In this document: positions 52,096-61,877 of the stretch, piece after piece
Numbering within the stretch: the stretch's first letter is position 1
Layout of the letters: every line of letters begins with the position of its first letter
Assembly: GCA_019422105.1 (NCBI GenBank)
Contig: JAHZDZ010000013.1
Location: forward strand, 1 to 64,000
Direction of reading: 5' to 3'
DNA length: 64,000 bases
Source of the DNA: Bacillota bacterium
GTDB taxonomy: Bacteria > Bacillota > Clostridia > Lachnospirales > Anaerotignaceae
Position numbers and translations under genes: made by a program
The notes under the pieces: model-generated
What the model was told of the DNA's origin: nothing
Seen by the model: only the letters and a program-made list of their open reading frames with translations
Database searches by the model: none

Positions 52096-52815
52096 TCACT
52101 TTATAGGACTTTTACTCGCCTTACCCGCTTTTCTGGGATACTGTGACGGGGTTTGGCATAATTTTTTCAGTATAATTACACTATGGGTAATATCGCTGTT
52201 TGGAATCTCAACTTTTTCTGTTTTTTCCAGTTTACATCCAAGAGTGGATATGGCCTTCTGCGCCTCCATTATTTCCTGGGACACATCAGGACCTTTTAAT
52301 GATACAAAATATCCGCCGCACTTCACAAACGGCATACAGTATTCACACAAAATGTTTAGAGAGGCCACCGCTCTGGATACACAGCAATCAAAATGCTCCC
52401 TGAGTTCTTTACTCTGGCCGCCATCCTCTGCCCGCATGTGAATACATTCCGTATTTTGTAATTGTAGGGTACCTATTACCTCCTCCAGAAAGGTTATTCT
52501 TTTTTGCAGGGAATCCAGAAGCGTAATATTTATCTGAGGAAACATAATTTTAACCGGAATGCCCGGGAAACCCGCTCCCGTTCCCACATCAATAAAGGAC
52601 ATTCCTTCTTTGATGTCAATTGCCGTTAAAAGAGACACACTGTCCACAAAATGTTTTAATATAATATCCTTTTCATCGGTAATCGCCGTCAAATTTATTT
52701 TTTCGTTCCATTCCAGCAAAAGCTGTTTATAAGTCATAAATTGGCTTATCTGCTTTTCGCTGATTTCAAATCCCAATTGCAGCATACTGTCCTTCAAAAG
52801 CTTTTCTGTATTCAC
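52096..52815 (-). CDS. rsmG: 16S rRNA (guanine527-N7)-methyltransferase
   Basis: This 239-residue SAM-dependent enzyme methylates G527 of 16S rRNA. It contains the MSFIDVGTGAGFPGIPVKI motif (SAM-binding), ITLLDSLQKRITFL and CVSRAVASLNIL. The start is a GTG preceded by AGGAGGGAAGG. It has its usual place after mnmG and before noc. A strong hairpin lies upstream. Confidence 0.95.
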   Translation of the reverse strand: MNTEKLLKDSMLQLGFEISEKQISQFMTYKQLLLEWNEKINLTAITDEKDIILKHFVDSVSLLTAIDIKEGMSFIDVGTGAGFPGIPVKIMFPQINITLLDSLQKRITFLEEVIGTLQLQNTECIHMRAEDGGQSKELREHFDCCVSRAVASLNILCEYCMPFVKCGGYFVSLKGPDVSQEIMEAQKAISTLGCKLEKTEKVEIPNSDITHSVIILKKLCQTPSQYPRKAGKASKSPIK

Positions 52816-52872
52816 TAAGTCCTTCCCTCCTAAAAAGCTGCGGTTTTACAGTCAGCACAAAAAAAACCTCAT

Positions 52873-52912
52873 AAGCAAAAGGAAGCTTGATTTCTCAAGC
52901 TTTCTTTTGCTT
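52873..52912 (-). terminator. Terminator below the unrecognised gene
   Basis: Two adjoining perfect arms, AAGCAAAAG/CTTTTGCTT and AAGCTTGA/TCAAGCTT, give a long stem (52873-52912) with a TTTC loop. A U-run follows on the minus strand after a short AUGAGG. Confidence 0.8.
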
Positions 52913-53083
52913 ACCGCAGCAATATTGTTTTCTCATGGCAGTGCCTACGCAGCGGCCTTTTTCTCGAATATCTCATTTTAAATAAATTATTTCTTTTTCC
53001 ATTAAATCGAAAAACAAACTGTTTATTCTGTATTGCTTTAGCAAAACAATTGCACAGTAACGCGGTTTTCTATGATATATCTT

Positions 53084-53542
53084 TTATTCCTTTTCAATTC
53101 TGATTATCTTCCAAATTCCATGATTATCCGGCTCCTCCACCATTTTTACATGGACAATTTCTTCATTTTTGCCAATGGCAATGGAAATTGTACTCACCTT
53201 TGACCTTTTTTCCTCCTGAAAGGAAAAAAGATACTTATATTTATTCTTGCTGTGAAACAATTCGTAAGCTTCCTCCAAATTAACACTGCCGGCAACCATC
53301 TTGCTCAGATAGCGTCTGGCTTCCTCCTCATTTTTCTTCTCCAGTGCATCAACAAAAAATTTCAAAGTGCCGCTTTGATTCAGCATAGAAAAGAAAGGCT
53401 TCTGTTCTGTATTTCTGTTCCTGTCAAACGCAGATGCAGCAAGGGGCAAAGACCGTCTTTTATTTTGTTCGTATAGCTGCCAAAAAGCCTTCTCTTTTTT
53501 TCCATTCCGGCAAAATACAAAAATACCATGGCTCTTTTTCAA
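53084..53542 (-). CDS. Unrecognised protein between rsmG and mnmG
   Basis: This 152-residue, lysine- and glutamate-rich, soluble protein has a C-terminal half with alternating helix and strand (KKNEEEARRYLSKMVAGSVNLEEAYELF, then KVSTISIAIGKNEEIVHVKMV). I do not recognise a family. I favour the TTG start at 53542 because AAAGGAGGTG lies 7 nt upstream; an in-frame ATG at 53569 would add nine residues. Its conserved location in the mnmG-rsmG interval suggests a housekeeping role, but nothing in the sequence defines it. Confidence 0.65.
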   Translation of the reverse strand: MKKSHGIFVFCRNGKKEKAFWQLYEQNKRRSLPLAASAFDRNRNTEQKPFFSMLNQSGTLKFFVDALEKKNEEEARRYLSKMVAGSVNLEEAYELFHSKNKYKYLFSFQEEKRSKVSTISIAIGKNEEIVHVKMVEEPDNHGIWKIIRIEKE

Positions 53543-53693
53543 AAGATGCACCTCCTTTTCAAAATACAACCAAACTTATGAAAAATGACTGCTGCCTGAA
53601 AATCAGTTTTTACCAATTATATCACAAAATGAATTGATTCCAGGTATATTTTATTTTAATCCACATATTTACAAACCGCTTCTATTGCCATTT

Positions 53694-55595
53694 CTATGAT
53701 TGTTTTTCTGCTCTGCTTCCCTTCGTCTGCTCCAAATAAATTAAAAGCACAGAAATATCAGCCGGAGAGATACCTGTTATTCTGGATGCATGTCCAATTG
53801 ACTGCGGACGCATATCAGTAAGCTTCTGCACCGCTTCAAGGCGCAGACCCTTAATTTCACTGTAATTCAAATCCTGAGGCAAAACTTTATTTTCAAGCTT
53901 TTTAAACTGCTCTACCTGTTTTCTTTGCTGGTTGATATAGCCCTCATACTTTATCTGTATATTCGCCTGCTCCTGTACTGCCATGTCAAGTGGAGGCCGT
54001 TGTCTGTCTATTTCCGCAAGCTTAAAGTAATCAAGCTCCGGCCTTTTCATTAAGTCAGAGAGCTTCACACCGCTTTTAATTCTGGTGCTCCCATATCCGT
54101 CCAAAAACTGTAATACTTCCTCTGTGGGTGTAATGACAGTTTGCTTAATACGGCTGATTTCCCGCTGTACCATTTTTTCCTTTTCCTGAAATCTGTCATA
54201 ACGCTCCTGTGAAATCAAGCCGATTTGATAACCCTTTTCCGTCAGTCTCTCATCCGCGTTATCCTGCCGCAGCAACAGCCTGTATTCCGCACGGGATGTC
54301 ATCATGCGATATGGTTCCCTGCTTCCCTTTGTCACCAGATCATCAATGAGAACACCAATATAAGCCTCTGAGCGGTCAAGAATCAAGGGTTCCCCGCCCT
54401 TCACATACTGGGCCGCGTTAATGCCTGCTATAAGCCCCTGAGCGGCCGCTTCCTCATAGCCGCTGCTGCCGTTAAACTGACCGGCACTGAAAAGCCCCTG
54501 CACGTCTTTAAATTCCAGACTCAGCTTCAGCTGAGTCGCATCAATACAGTCATACTCAATAGCATACGCCGTTCGCATTATTTCACAATTCTCCATGCCG
54601 ATAATAGAACGGTAAACAGCCGCCTGTACCTCCTCAGGCAGAGATGAGGAAACACCTTGTACATACATTTCCTCCGTGTCCTCCCCCTCCGGCTCTATAA
54701 AAAGCTGGTGACGCTTTTTATCTGCAAACCTCACTACCTTGTCCTCTATAGATGGGCAGTATCTGGGTCCAATACCATCAATTATACCGGCATATAAGGG
54801 AGAGCGGTGAAGATTTGCCCGTATAATGTCATTGGTCTTTTCTGTCGTATAGGTAAGATAGCAGGGAACCTGATCACGCTTAATTCCCTCCGGTGTATTT
54901 TCAAAAGAAAATGGTACAATTTCTTCATCGCCGTTTTGTATTTCCATTTTGGAAAAATCAAGGCTCCTTCTGTCGACCCTGGCCGGCGTTCCCGTTTTAA
55001 AACGAAAAAGACGTATCCCCATATCCAAAAGGCTCCGGCTTAATTCTGTGGCCGCCTTCAGACCGTTAGGACCGCTTTGTACAATGGTTTCACCGTAAAG
55101 ACATCGGGCCATCATATAGGTGCCCATACAAAAAATAACTGCTTTCGCGCGATAAACGGCGCCGGAGGAAGTCGTGACACCAATTACCCTTCCATCCTCC
55201 GCCAGTATTCTGGTTACCTCCGACTGTCTGATTTTCAAATTATCAGTATGCTCAAGCGTCCTCTTCATTTCAGAGGAATATCTTTTTTTATCCGCCTGCG
55301 CTCTAAGGGAGTAGACGGCAGGCCCCTTTCCTGTATTCAGCATTTTCGTCTGAATATAGGTCTTATCAATATTTTTGCCCATTTCCCCGCCAAGGGCGTC
55401 TATTTCTCTGACCAAATGCCCTTTTGAGCTGCCGCCGATTGATGGATTGCAAGGCATCATCGCAATGGAATCCAGATTGATTGCAAATAGTATTGTCCTC
55501 AGTCCCAGTCTGGCCGAAGCCAATGCGGCCTCACATCCCGCGTGTCCGCCGCCGACAACAATAATATCTGCTTTGTCCGCTTCATATGTTATCAT
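53694..55595 (-). CDS. mnmG: tRNA uridine-5-carboxymethylaminomethyl modification enzyme MnmG
   Basis: This 633-residue FAD enzyme works with MnmE to add the cmnm5 group to U34 of several tRNAs. The FAD motif [22 protein letters not shown] opens the protein. [25 protein letters not shown] and [21 protein letters not shown] follow, and the C-terminal helical domain binds MnmE. I chose the ATG at 55595; an ATG six codons upstream (55613) has less convincing spacing. It lies 33 nt below mnmE. Confidence 0.95.
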   Translation of the reverse strand: MITYEADKADIIVVGGGHAGCEAALASARLGLRTILFAINLDSIAMMPCNPSIGGSSKGHLVREIDALGGEMGKNIDKTYIQTKMLNTGKGPAVYSLRAQADKKRYSSEMKRTLEHTDNLKIRQSEVTRILAEDGRVIGVTTSSGAVYRAKAVIFCMGTYMMARCLYGETIVQSGPNGLKAATELSRSLLDMGIRLFRFKTGTPARVDRRSLDFSKMEIQNGDEEIVPFSFENTPEGIKRDQVPCYLTYTTEKTNDIIRANLHRSPLYAGIIDGIGPRYCPSIEDKVVRFADKKRHQLFIEPEGEDTEEMYVQGVSSSLPEEVQAAVYRSIIGMENCEIMRTAYAIEYDCIDATQLKLSLEFKDVQGLFSAGQFNGSSGYEEAAAQGLIAGINAAQYVKGGEPLILDRSEAYIGVLIDDLVTKGSREPYRMMTSRAEYRLLLRQDNADERLTEKGYQIGLISQERYDRFQEKEKMVQREISRIKQTVITPTEEVLQFLDGYGSTRIKSGVKLSDLMKRPELDYFKLAEIDRQRPPLDMAVQEQANIQIKYEGYINQQRKQVEQFKKLENKVLPQDLNYSEIKGLRLEAVQKLTDMRPQSIGHASRITGISPADISVLLIYLEQTKGSRAEKQS

Positions 55596-55628
55596 CGTAC
55601 CTTCATCTCCCAAAACGGAAACTCCGCT

Positions 55629-57023
55629 TTATTTTCCAAGACAGAATTTTGTAAATATCCTATCTATAATCTCCTCGTCTACTGTTTCTCCGGTTATCTC
55701 ACCCAAAGCCCTCAGGGCATCCTGCAAATCCATAGAAATAAAATCCTCCGGCATCTTGTCCCTGATTGTAGCCAATACTCTTTCCAGACTTTTCTTTGCC
55801 TGATACATGGCATTTTTCTGTCTTGCATTATTAATAAAAGCATTTTCACTGACACCGATATTACCGCCAAAGAACAATTCTGTCAACCTTTTTGTCAATA
55901 GGTTCAACCCGGTGTTCTCAGATACAGAGATAGGAATGATATTTTCCTTCGCCGCAAAGGGAAGTATATCCTCCTCCGTTACTTTGCTCTCCAAATCAAT
56001 TTTATTGAGAAGGAACAAAGCGGTCTTTCCCTGTATCATTTGCAGTATTTCCATATCCTCACTGCTTAAAGACCTAGAAGTATCAATCATCATCAATATT
56101 AAATCAGCCTTCAAGGCATAATCCCTGGATTTCTCCACACCCATTTTTTCAACCAAATCAGTTGTAGAACGAATACCGGCAGTATCCACAATTTTTACGG
56201 GAATCCCCTCAATATTCACATATTCCTCCACAGTATCTCTGGTTGTCCCAGGAATATCTGTGACGATTGCTCTATCCTCCCCCAAAAAATAGTTCAAAAG
56301 AGAGCTTTTTCCAACATTGGGTTTACCCAGTATTACTGTTTCAATGCCCTCCCGTATAATTCTGCCCTTGTCGGCATTTTCCAAAAGTGCATTCATTTCA
56401 TGAAGCAGCTCATTCGTCTGTTTTTCCATACTGCTGTAGGTTTCTTCCTCAATGTCATGCTCCGGATAATCTATAATCGCTTCTATTGACGCCGTCATAT
56501 CCAATATTTTTTCCCTCAAAGCCCCCACCTTTTTTTTCAGGCTTCCTTCCAGCTGACCGACAGCCTGGTTTCTGGAAAGCTCGGTCTGAGCGTTTATAAT
56601 ATCAATAACCGCCTCTGCCTGCGTTAAATCTATTCGGCCGTTTAAAAAAGCTCTTTTTGTAAATTCACCCGGTTCCGCCAGTCTGGCGCCGGCATTCAAA
56701 CAAAGCTCCAGCACCTTTTGCACAACAAACATGCCGCCATGACAGTTGATTTCCACAACATCCTCTTTTGTATAGGTTTTTGGCGCTTTCATAACAGTAA
56801 CCAAAACTTCATCCACTATTTTGTTATCTTTTTTATCCAAAACCGTACCATAAGATACGGTATGGCTCTTTTTATCAGCCAGCTTTTTACCATAGGAACT
56901 CTGAAATATTTTGTCTGCTGTCTCAATACTTCCCTCACCGCTGATACGGACAATACCAATGCCGCCTCTGCCGGCAGGTGTTGATATGGCCGCAATGACA
57001 TCATTAAAACCCACAGAACGCAT
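55629..57023 (-). CDS. mnmE: tRNA modification GTPase MnmE
   Basis: This 464-residue GTPase partners MnmG. The N-terminal tetrahydrofolate-binding domain (about 1-120) contains IAAISTPAGRGGIGIVRISG. The G domain (about 215-375) has the P-loop GKPNVGKSSLLN, switch II DTAG and NKID. The C-terminal motif KFCLGK is the expected CxGK end with the catalytic Cys. GAGGGG lies upstream of the ATG. A terminator-like hairpin separates it from jag. Confidence 0.96.
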   Translation of the reverse strand: MRSVGFNDVIAAISTPAGRGGIGIVRISGEGSIETADKIFQSSYGKKLADKKSHTVSYGTVLDKKDNKIVDEVLVTVMKAPKTYTKEDVVEINCHGGMFVVQKVLELCLNAGARLAEPGEFTKRAFLNGRIDLTQAEAVIDIINAQTELSRNQAVGQLEGSLKKKVGALREKILDMTASIEAIIDYPEHDIEEETYSSMEKQTNELLHEMNALLENADKGRIIREGIETVILGKPNVGKSSLLNYFLGEDRAIVTDIPGTTRDTVEEYVNIEGIPVKIVDTAGIRSTTDLVEKMGVEKSRDYALKADLILMMIDTSRSLSSEDMEILQMIQGKTALFLLNKIDLESKVTEEDILPFAAKENIIPISVSENTGLNLLTKRLTELFFGGNIGVSENAFINNARQKNAMYQAKKSLERVLATIRDKMPEDFISMDLQDALRALGEITGETVDEEIIDRIFTKFCLGK

Positions 57024-57044
57024 AGTAACCCCTCTTTCTAAAAA

Positions 57045-57084
57045 AACCCGATAATATTCTTAAGGATTAAGAAATAATCGGGTT
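57045..57084 (-). terminator. Hairpin between jag and mnmE
   Basis: AACCCGAT/ATCGGGTT arms (57045-57052 with 57077-57084) enclose a second perfect stem TTCTTAA/TTAAGAA (57057-57063 with 57067-57073), with a U-run on the minus strand. It may end the rpmH-rnpA-yidC-jag transcript, partially or fully. Confidence 0.7.
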
Positions 57085-57093
57085 TTAATATCT

Positions 57094-57720
57094 CTATTTA
57101 TTGCTCTTTAATGTAATAACCACATTTCGGTATGGCTCTTCACCCTCCGAGAAAGTAGTGACGTATTTATCATTCTGCAAGGAAGAATGGATAATTCTTC
57201 TCTCATAAGGATTCATCGGCTCCAAAACAACATTGCGCCCTGTCTGTTTTACCTTCTTTGCCAGATTAAAGGCAAGGGATTCCAATGTCTCTTTCCTTCT
57301 TTGACGGTAATTTTCCGTATCCAGTGTAATGCTCATATAAGGAGCGCTTCCCTTATTGACTACCAAATTCACAAGATATTGCAGGGAATCCAGTGTTTGG
57401 CCCCTTTTTCCTATCAATATGCCCATATCATCTCCGCTGAGATTGATAAAAAGCTGTTTATCCTTCATTTTAGTCTCAATCTTCACGATAATTCCCATAG
57501 CAAGGAATACCTCATGCAGAAAATCCTTTGCCGATTTTTCAGGATTAAATTTTCGTCGTACCTTTACATGGGCATTTTTTGCACCGAACATGCCTAAAAA
57601 GCCTTTGGAACCTTCATCCAACACAGTTATTTCAACCTCATCCCTGGTCAGATGCATTTCTTTTAACGCTTCTTCTACAGCATCCTCTACGGTTTTCCCC
57701 TCTTTTAAAAGCTCCTCCAT
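57094..57720 (-). CDS. jag: RNA-binding protein Jag (KhpB, SpoIIIJ-associated)
   Basis: This 208-residue protein has the Jag-N domain (about 1-50: KTVEDAVEEALKEMHLTRDEVEITVL), a KH domain (about 70-145, with GILIGKRGQTLDSLQYL) and an R3H domain (about 150-205, with RRKETLESLA and NPYERRIIHSSLQ). It is the RNA-binding partner of KhpA and is linked to cell elongation. Its start lies 3 nt after the yidC stop, so the two are translationally coupled. Confidence 0.95.
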   Translation of the reverse strand: MEELLKEGKTVEDAVEEALKEMHLTRDEVEITVLDEGSKGFLGMFGAKNAHVKVRRKFNPEKSAKDFLHEVFLAMGIIVKIETKMKDKQLFINLSGDDMGILIGKRGQTLDSLQYLVNLVVNKGSAPYMSITLDTENYRQRRKETLESLAFNLAKKVKQTGRNVVLEPMNPYERRIIHSSLQNDKYVTTFSEGEEPYRNVVITLKSNK

Positions 57721-57722
57721 AC

Positions 57723-58745
57723 TTATGCTGCCTCCTTAGATTCTCTTTCATCCCTGCTTTTGAATATTTTGGTCATAATCATCTGCTGCGCAATTGTAAA
57801 CACATTGCTGATTGTCCAGTAAAGGCCAAGGGCCGCCGGCATACTGATGGTCATGACGCCCATCATAATAGGCATTATCATATTCATCATTTTCATCGTG
57901 GAAGCGGTAGGATCATTCGGATCAAGATTCTGGCTTTTTGTCATAAATACTGTCTGCAGATAAGTGGTGCCGCCGGCCGCCAATGGGACAATAATACCCG
58001 GGAAGCCAAGGCCCGCCTTAGATACAAGGTTTAAACCAAATACATATTCTATCTGTGTTTTCTCTGCCAGTAAAATTGTAAACTGGCTGACAATATCGGA
58101 ATGCTGCGCCGTCAGCTGGGCTAAAATACCTTCCCAATCGCCTGAAGAGAGCACATTGACAAGTCCTACAATATCCTGCTGTACAGCTAAATCCATGGTC
58201 ATCTTTTTAGCTTCTGCAATAGGTTTTAAAATATCTACTCTCAGCTGCACCGGAATATCCAAAATAGCGTTTGCAAGACTGTTATAATTCTGTCCGATTA
58301 CGTCTACATATAAATAAGGCTGCTGGAATACATAAAATAAAGCATAGAGAATAGGAAGCTGAATCAGAAGGGGCAGGCAGCCTCCAAAAAGACTGATACC
58401 ATTTTTCTTCTGAAATTCCTGTATTTCATAAGCCATTCTCTGCTGAGATTCCTGATCTTTTTTGTTGGCATATTTTGCTTTTATTTTATTCATTTCGGGC
58501 TGAAGCTTCTGCATCTTATAGCTGGAATGCAGCTGCTTTGCCATAAGAGGCGTCAAAATAAGCTTGACCAGAAGAGTAAAAAGAATAATTGCCACAGCCA
58601 GAGATCCTGACTGTAAAAAGCTGTAAATAAAATTGAACAGGGCATTGTAAATAACACCCATAAATCTCGCAATCGGTCCTACAATGGCCCCCGGCGTTCT
58701 GGTTACAGTAAGCATGGCACCAGAGGTTAGAAATGATGTAAACAC
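57723..58745 (-). CDS. yidC: Membrane protein insertase YidC (SpoIIIJ)
   Basis: This 340-residue insertase inserts and folds membrane proteins with SecYEG or alone. It has five hydrophobic segments, including FTLLVKLILTPLMAKQLHSSYKMQ with the conserved positively charged groove region, the cytoplasmic coiled-coil KYANKKDQESQQRMAYEIQEFQKKNGI, and the C-terminal TISMPAALGLYWTISNVFTI. An extracytoplasmic loop of about 100 residues lies between the second and third segments. No lipoprotein signal is present at the N-terminus. It is followed by jag. Confidence 0.95.
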   Translation of the reverse strand: MFTSFLTSGAMLTVTRTPGAIVGPIARFMGVIYNALFNFIYSFLQSGSLAVAIILFTLLVKLILTPLMAKQLHSSYKMQKLQPEMNKIKAKYANKKDQESQQRMAYEIQEFQKKNGISLFGGCLPLLIQLPILYALFYVFQQPYLYVDVIGQNYNSLANAILDIPVQLRVDILKPIAEAKKMTMDLAVQQDIVGLVNVLSSGDWEGILAQLTAQHSDIVSQFTILLAEKTQIEYVFGLNLVSKAGLGFPGIIVPLAAGGTTYLQTVFMTKSQNLDPNDPTASTMKMMNMIMPIMMGVMTISMPAALGLYWTISNVFTIAQQMIMTKIFKSRDERESKEAA

Positions 58746-58774
58746 TATTTTGCCTCCTTAAGTATCGTTCTATT

Positions 58775-58987
58775 TTATGGTACAGGATCATAGCCGCCTT
58801 TATGAAAAGGGTGGCATTTTAAAATCCTTCTTATTCCCAGATAACCACCCTTAAAGGGGCCGTATTTTTGTATCGCCTCAAAAGCGTACTGGGAACAGGT
58901 AGGCGTAAACCTGCAGTGAGGTCCTAAATAAGGAGAAATGCAAAGCTGATAAAATCTTATGAGCATAAGAAATATCTTCTTCATCAT
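58775..58987 (-). CDS. yidD: Membrane protein insertion efficiency factor YidD
   Basis: This 70-residue protein has the YidD pattern: an N-terminal hydrophobic helix, [27 protein letters not shown] and [18 protein letters not shown]. It assists YidC insertion. I chose the ATG at 58987 (MMKKIF) because AAAAGGG lies 12 nt upstream; an ATG four codons earlier overlaps that site. It lies between rnpA and yidC as usual. Confidence 0.9.
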   Translation of the reverse strand: MMKKIFLMLIRFYQLCISPYLGPHCRFTPTCSQYAFEAIQKYGPFKGGYLGIRRILKCHPFHKGGYDPVP

Positions 58988-59033
58988 AATACAATTCATC
59001 CCTTTTATTTTAAAAGAACGTTTATTTTCAATT

Positions 59034-59375
59034 TTAAGTATTTACCAATAAATTATGCTTCTTTAATAGATGGCTCAGCGATTTGGAAATTTCCCAAAAG
59101 CTAACGTCCTTCGCATTTACACGTGCAATAACAACAATATCATATCCTGGCTTAATTTCATTTTCAATCAGGCGGTAGCTTTCTCTGATAAGGCGGGTTA
59201 CCCGGCTTCTGACAACACTTTTTCCGACTTTTTTACTCACTGATATACCCAAATGGTTGTATTTTTTTTTATTTTTTACGACATACATAACCAAATGCCG
59301 GTTTGCCAAAGACTTTCCTCTGTTATATACATATCTGAACTGGTAATTTTTTTTCAGTGATTCGGTAAAATCCAC
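59034..59375 (-). CDS. rnpA: Ribonuclease P protein component
   Basis: This 113-residue basic protein assists the RNase P RNA in tRNA 5-prime maturation. It contains the RNR-type signature [14 protein letters not shown] and the N-terminal [22 protein letters not shown]. It is downstream of rpmH on the same strand. The 103-bp gap between them holds a GGCC...GGCC hairpin near 59440. Confidence 0.95.
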   Translation of the reverse strand: MDFTESLKKNYQFRYVYNRGKSLANRHLVMYVVKNKKKYNHLGISVSKKVGKSVVRSRVTRLIRESYRLIENEIKPGYDIVVIARVNAKDVSFWEISKSLSHLLKKHNLLVNT

Positions 59376-59478
59376 TTTCGCATCCTTCCTTTAAAAGAAA
59401 AAATAGCCAATCCCGCTACATATTATAAAAGGCCACATGTTTGCGGCCTTATTATACGTAGTATATCCTATACTATTA

Positions 59479-59613
59479 TTATGCAGACAAAACTTTTCTA
59501 CCTTTTCTTCTTCTGGCTGCTAATACTTTTCTACCATTTGCAGTAGCCATTCTTTTTCTGAATCCATGCACTTTGCTTCTCTGCCTTTTTTTCGGCTGAA
59601 ATGTCATTTTCAT
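59479..59613 (-). CDS. rpmH: 50S ribosomal protein L34
   Basis: This 44-residue protein reads [18 protein letters not shown] at the start and ends with [11 protein letters not shown]. The full length and basic composition match L34. AAAAGGAGGTG lies 10 nt before the ATG. It is the first gene of the rpmH-rnpA-yidD-yidC-jag series and faces away from dnaA, as in most Firmicutes. Confidence 0.97.
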   Translation of the reverse strand: MKMTFQPKKRQRSKVHGFRKRMATANGRKVLAARRRKGRKVLSA

Positions 59614-59673
59614 GTGGTACGCACCTCCTTTTATTGCATAGCCTATCCTTGCTTACGGGCAAGCACTGTTACT

Positions 59674-59702
59674 ATTATATTCAATAATTCAGGCCACGTC
59701 AA
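59674..59702 (-). promoter_or_regulatory. Sigma-A promoter of rpmH
   Basis: On the minus strand TTGACG (plus 59697-59702), 17 bp, TATAAT (plus 59674-59679). The leader is about 55 nt. Confidence 0.85.
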
Positions 59703-59967
59703 GAATAATTATAAATATTTTAGACAAGCTCCCGCCCATATTTTTTCTTATGCTTCTCAATAAAAATTTTATAAACAACAACATTCTGTAAATATCAACA
59801 TATTGATTTTTTCTTTTTTAATTTCATATATTTAGAGAAAGGTGCTAATAAATATAAAATATATGCTAATTATTATGCATAATGATTTTTGAAGCTGCAA
59901 AGGAAACCTTTTTTTGGTTAAGAATTGAGGTTGATAATAGGAATCAATTTTGATATATTATTAATAG

Positions 59968-60209
59968 TTATACACAGTTTCACCATTATTATTGCGAAAT
60001 GAAAGTGTTTATATCATAAGTTATCAACATTTTGTTGATAACTCTGTGCATAAGTTTAAAAAATATTTGTTTTTTTAATGATTTAGCATGTTAATTATGA
60101 TGATAAGGTATCAACATCTGTGTTGACAGCTTTTTGAATTTTTATTCTAACCTGCAATATTCAACAGAGATAAAAAGGCATATGTGAATAAATTGATATT
60201 TTATCCACA
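59968..60209. other. oriC: oriC, left part (rpmH-dnaA DnaA boxes)
   Basis: This AT-rich gap contains DnaA boxes TTATACACA (59968-59976), TTATCAACA (60021-60029), TGTTGATAA (60033-60041), TGTGCATAA (60045-60053), TGTGAATAA (60183-60191) and the perfect TTATCCACA (60201-60209), in both orientations. It is the usual incA/incB-type cluster of Firmicutes. The intervals 59703-59967 and 60210-60292 show no genes. Confidence 0.85.
60123..60151 (+). promoter_or_regulatory. Candidate dnaA promoter
   Basis: TTGACA (60123-60128), 17 bp, TCTAAC (60146-60151). The -10 is weak, but the -35 is perfect and lies among the DnaA boxes, fitting autoregulation. Confidence 0.5.
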
Positions 60210-60292
60210 TTTATTTTTTTCTGCTTTTTACGCTTTTCAGAAAAAAACAGCATGGCAAATTCTTTAGGGGCACTTGGCGCTAGGAGGCTAAA

Positions 60293-61624
60293 ATGGAACA
60301 AATTAAACTTTACTGGGAACAAGCATTAAAAATTATAGAAGAAGAAATATCTTCCTCTGTCAGTTTCGAGACATGGATACTGCCACTTGTACCGAAGGAA
60401 ATAAAGGGAAATGACTTTATACTTTATATTAATGATAATTTTTACCGCGATACAATAGAAAAAAGACATCTTCCTCTCATCAAAAATGCGGTAAAAAAAG
60501 TAACAAACCACGATTACAATGTAATTCTTGTAACGGAAGACGATTTGAAAAAAAATGAAGCCATTCAAAAAAAGGACAGTGTATCAGATGCAGATGTTAT
60601 CAGCAATCTGAATCCCAGGTATGTATTCAGCAGCTTTGTTGTCGGAAACTCAAACCGTATGGCACATGCCGCATCTTTGGCCGTAGCCGAAGCACCCGCC
60701 AAGGCTTATAACCCACTTTTTTTATATGGCGATGTCGGTCTTGGAAAAACACATCTGATGCACTCCATAGCCCACTATATATTGGAGCAAAAGCCAAGCA
60801 CAAAGGTATTATATGTTTCCAGCGAGACCTTCACAAATGAGCTGATAAATTCTATCCGCTATGACAAAAATGAAGAATTCCGCAATAAGTACAGAAATAT
60901 AGATGTTCTTCTCATAGATGATATTCAATTTATTGCACAAAAGGAGAGTACACAGGAAGAATTTTTCCATACCTTTAATACGCTGCATGAATCCAACAAA
61001 CAAATTATCATTTCAAGCGATCGGCCCCCCAAGGAAATAAAAACGCTGGAGGACAGGCTAAGAAGCCGCTTTGAGTGGGGATTAATTGCCGATATACAGC
61101 CGCCGGATTTTGAGACAAGAATGGCTATACTGAGAAAAAAGGCAGATACAGAAAATCTCATTATACCCGACGAGGTTACCGCCTTCATTGCAAAAAGCAT
61201 TGTCTCAAATATCCGTGAGCTGGAAGGTGCATTAACAAGAATATCTGCTTATGCCTCACTGACAAATCAGGAAATCACACTGGAGCTGGCAGAAAACGCA
61301 TTGAAGGACATATTTAATGAAAAAAGTGCAATACAGATAACGCCTGAGTTAATACAGGATATTGTCGCCAGCTATTATAATATTACGCCTGAGGATATCA
61401 GAGGCAGCAAAAAACCGAAAAATATTGCTTATCCAAGGCAAATTGCCATGTATCTTTCCAGAAAAATACTTGATATTTCTCTTCCGAAAATCGGGGAACA
61501 ATTCGGCGGCAGGGATCATACAACAGTTATTCACGCATGTTCCAAAATCGAAAAGGAGCTGGAAAAGGATCAGTCTCTTCAGAAAACAATTTTTGAACTG
61601 GAAAAGAGAATTAAAGGTCAATAA
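60293..61624 (+). CDS. dnaA: Chromosomal replication initiator DnaA
   Basis: This 443-residue AAA+ initiator binds DnaA boxes and opens the origin. Domain I is at about 1-85; a short domain II linker follows; the AAA+ domain III (about 108-325) has Walker A GDVGLGKT (146-153), Walker [10 protein letters not shown] and the arginine finger in [10 protein letters not shown]. Domain IV has the signature [17 protein letters not shown]. The start ATG at 60293 follows GGAGG. The length matches Bacillus DnaA (446). Confidence 0.98.
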   Translation: MEQIKLYWEQALKIIEEEISSSVSFETWILPLVPKEIKGNDFILYINDNFYRDTIEKRHLPLIKNAVKKVTNHDYNVILVTEDDLKKNEAIQKKDSVSDADVISNLNPRYVFSSFVVGNSNRMAHAASLAVAEAPAKAYNPLFLYGDVGLGKTHLMHSIAHYILEQKPSTKVLYVSSETFTNELINSIRYDKNEEFRNKYRNIDVLLIDDIQFIAQKESTQEEFFHTFNTLHESNKQIIISSDRPPKEIKTLEDRLRSRFEWGLIADIQPPDFETRMAILRKKADTENLIIPDEVTAFIAKSIVSNIRELEGALTRISAYASLTNQEITLELAENALKDIFNEKSAIQITPELIQDIVASYYNITPEDIRGSKKPKNIAYPRQIAMYLSRKILDISLPKIGEQFGGRDHTTVIHACSKIEKELEKDQSLQKTIFELEKRIKGQ

Positions 61625-61630
61625 TAGATA

Positions 61631-61855
61631 TGTGGACAACCCTGCATACAGATTGTGGAAGGAATGTGAATGCCTGTTATTTCAGATCGCGAATGTGGAT
61701 TCTGTGAACAACATTGAAAGATATTAACTTTTATTCACAGCTTTATCCCAGTACTTTTTTCCACAACTGTCACAAAAAACACGGTTTTCCACAAATTCAC
61801 AGCCACTACTACTACTACTGCTAAAAAAAATATATTATTTATTGATAGTTATCAA
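61631..61855. other. oriC: oriC, right part: DnaA boxes, DnaA-trio and unwinding element
   Basis: Between dnaA and dnaN lie TGTGGACAA (61631-61639), TGTGAACAA near 61703, TTATTCACA (61731-61739), TTTTCCACA (61757-61765) and TTTTCCACA (61785-61793). The last box is followed by a short G/C step and five or six 3-bp repeats (ACTACTACTACTACTGCT, 61805-61822), which on the complementary strand are 3-prime-GAT repeats, the DnaA-trio motif. A run of A and T (61823-61855) follows and is the probable unwinding element. Confidence 0.88.
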
Positions 61856-61877
61856 ACATAAGGAGCTGTTTACAAAT

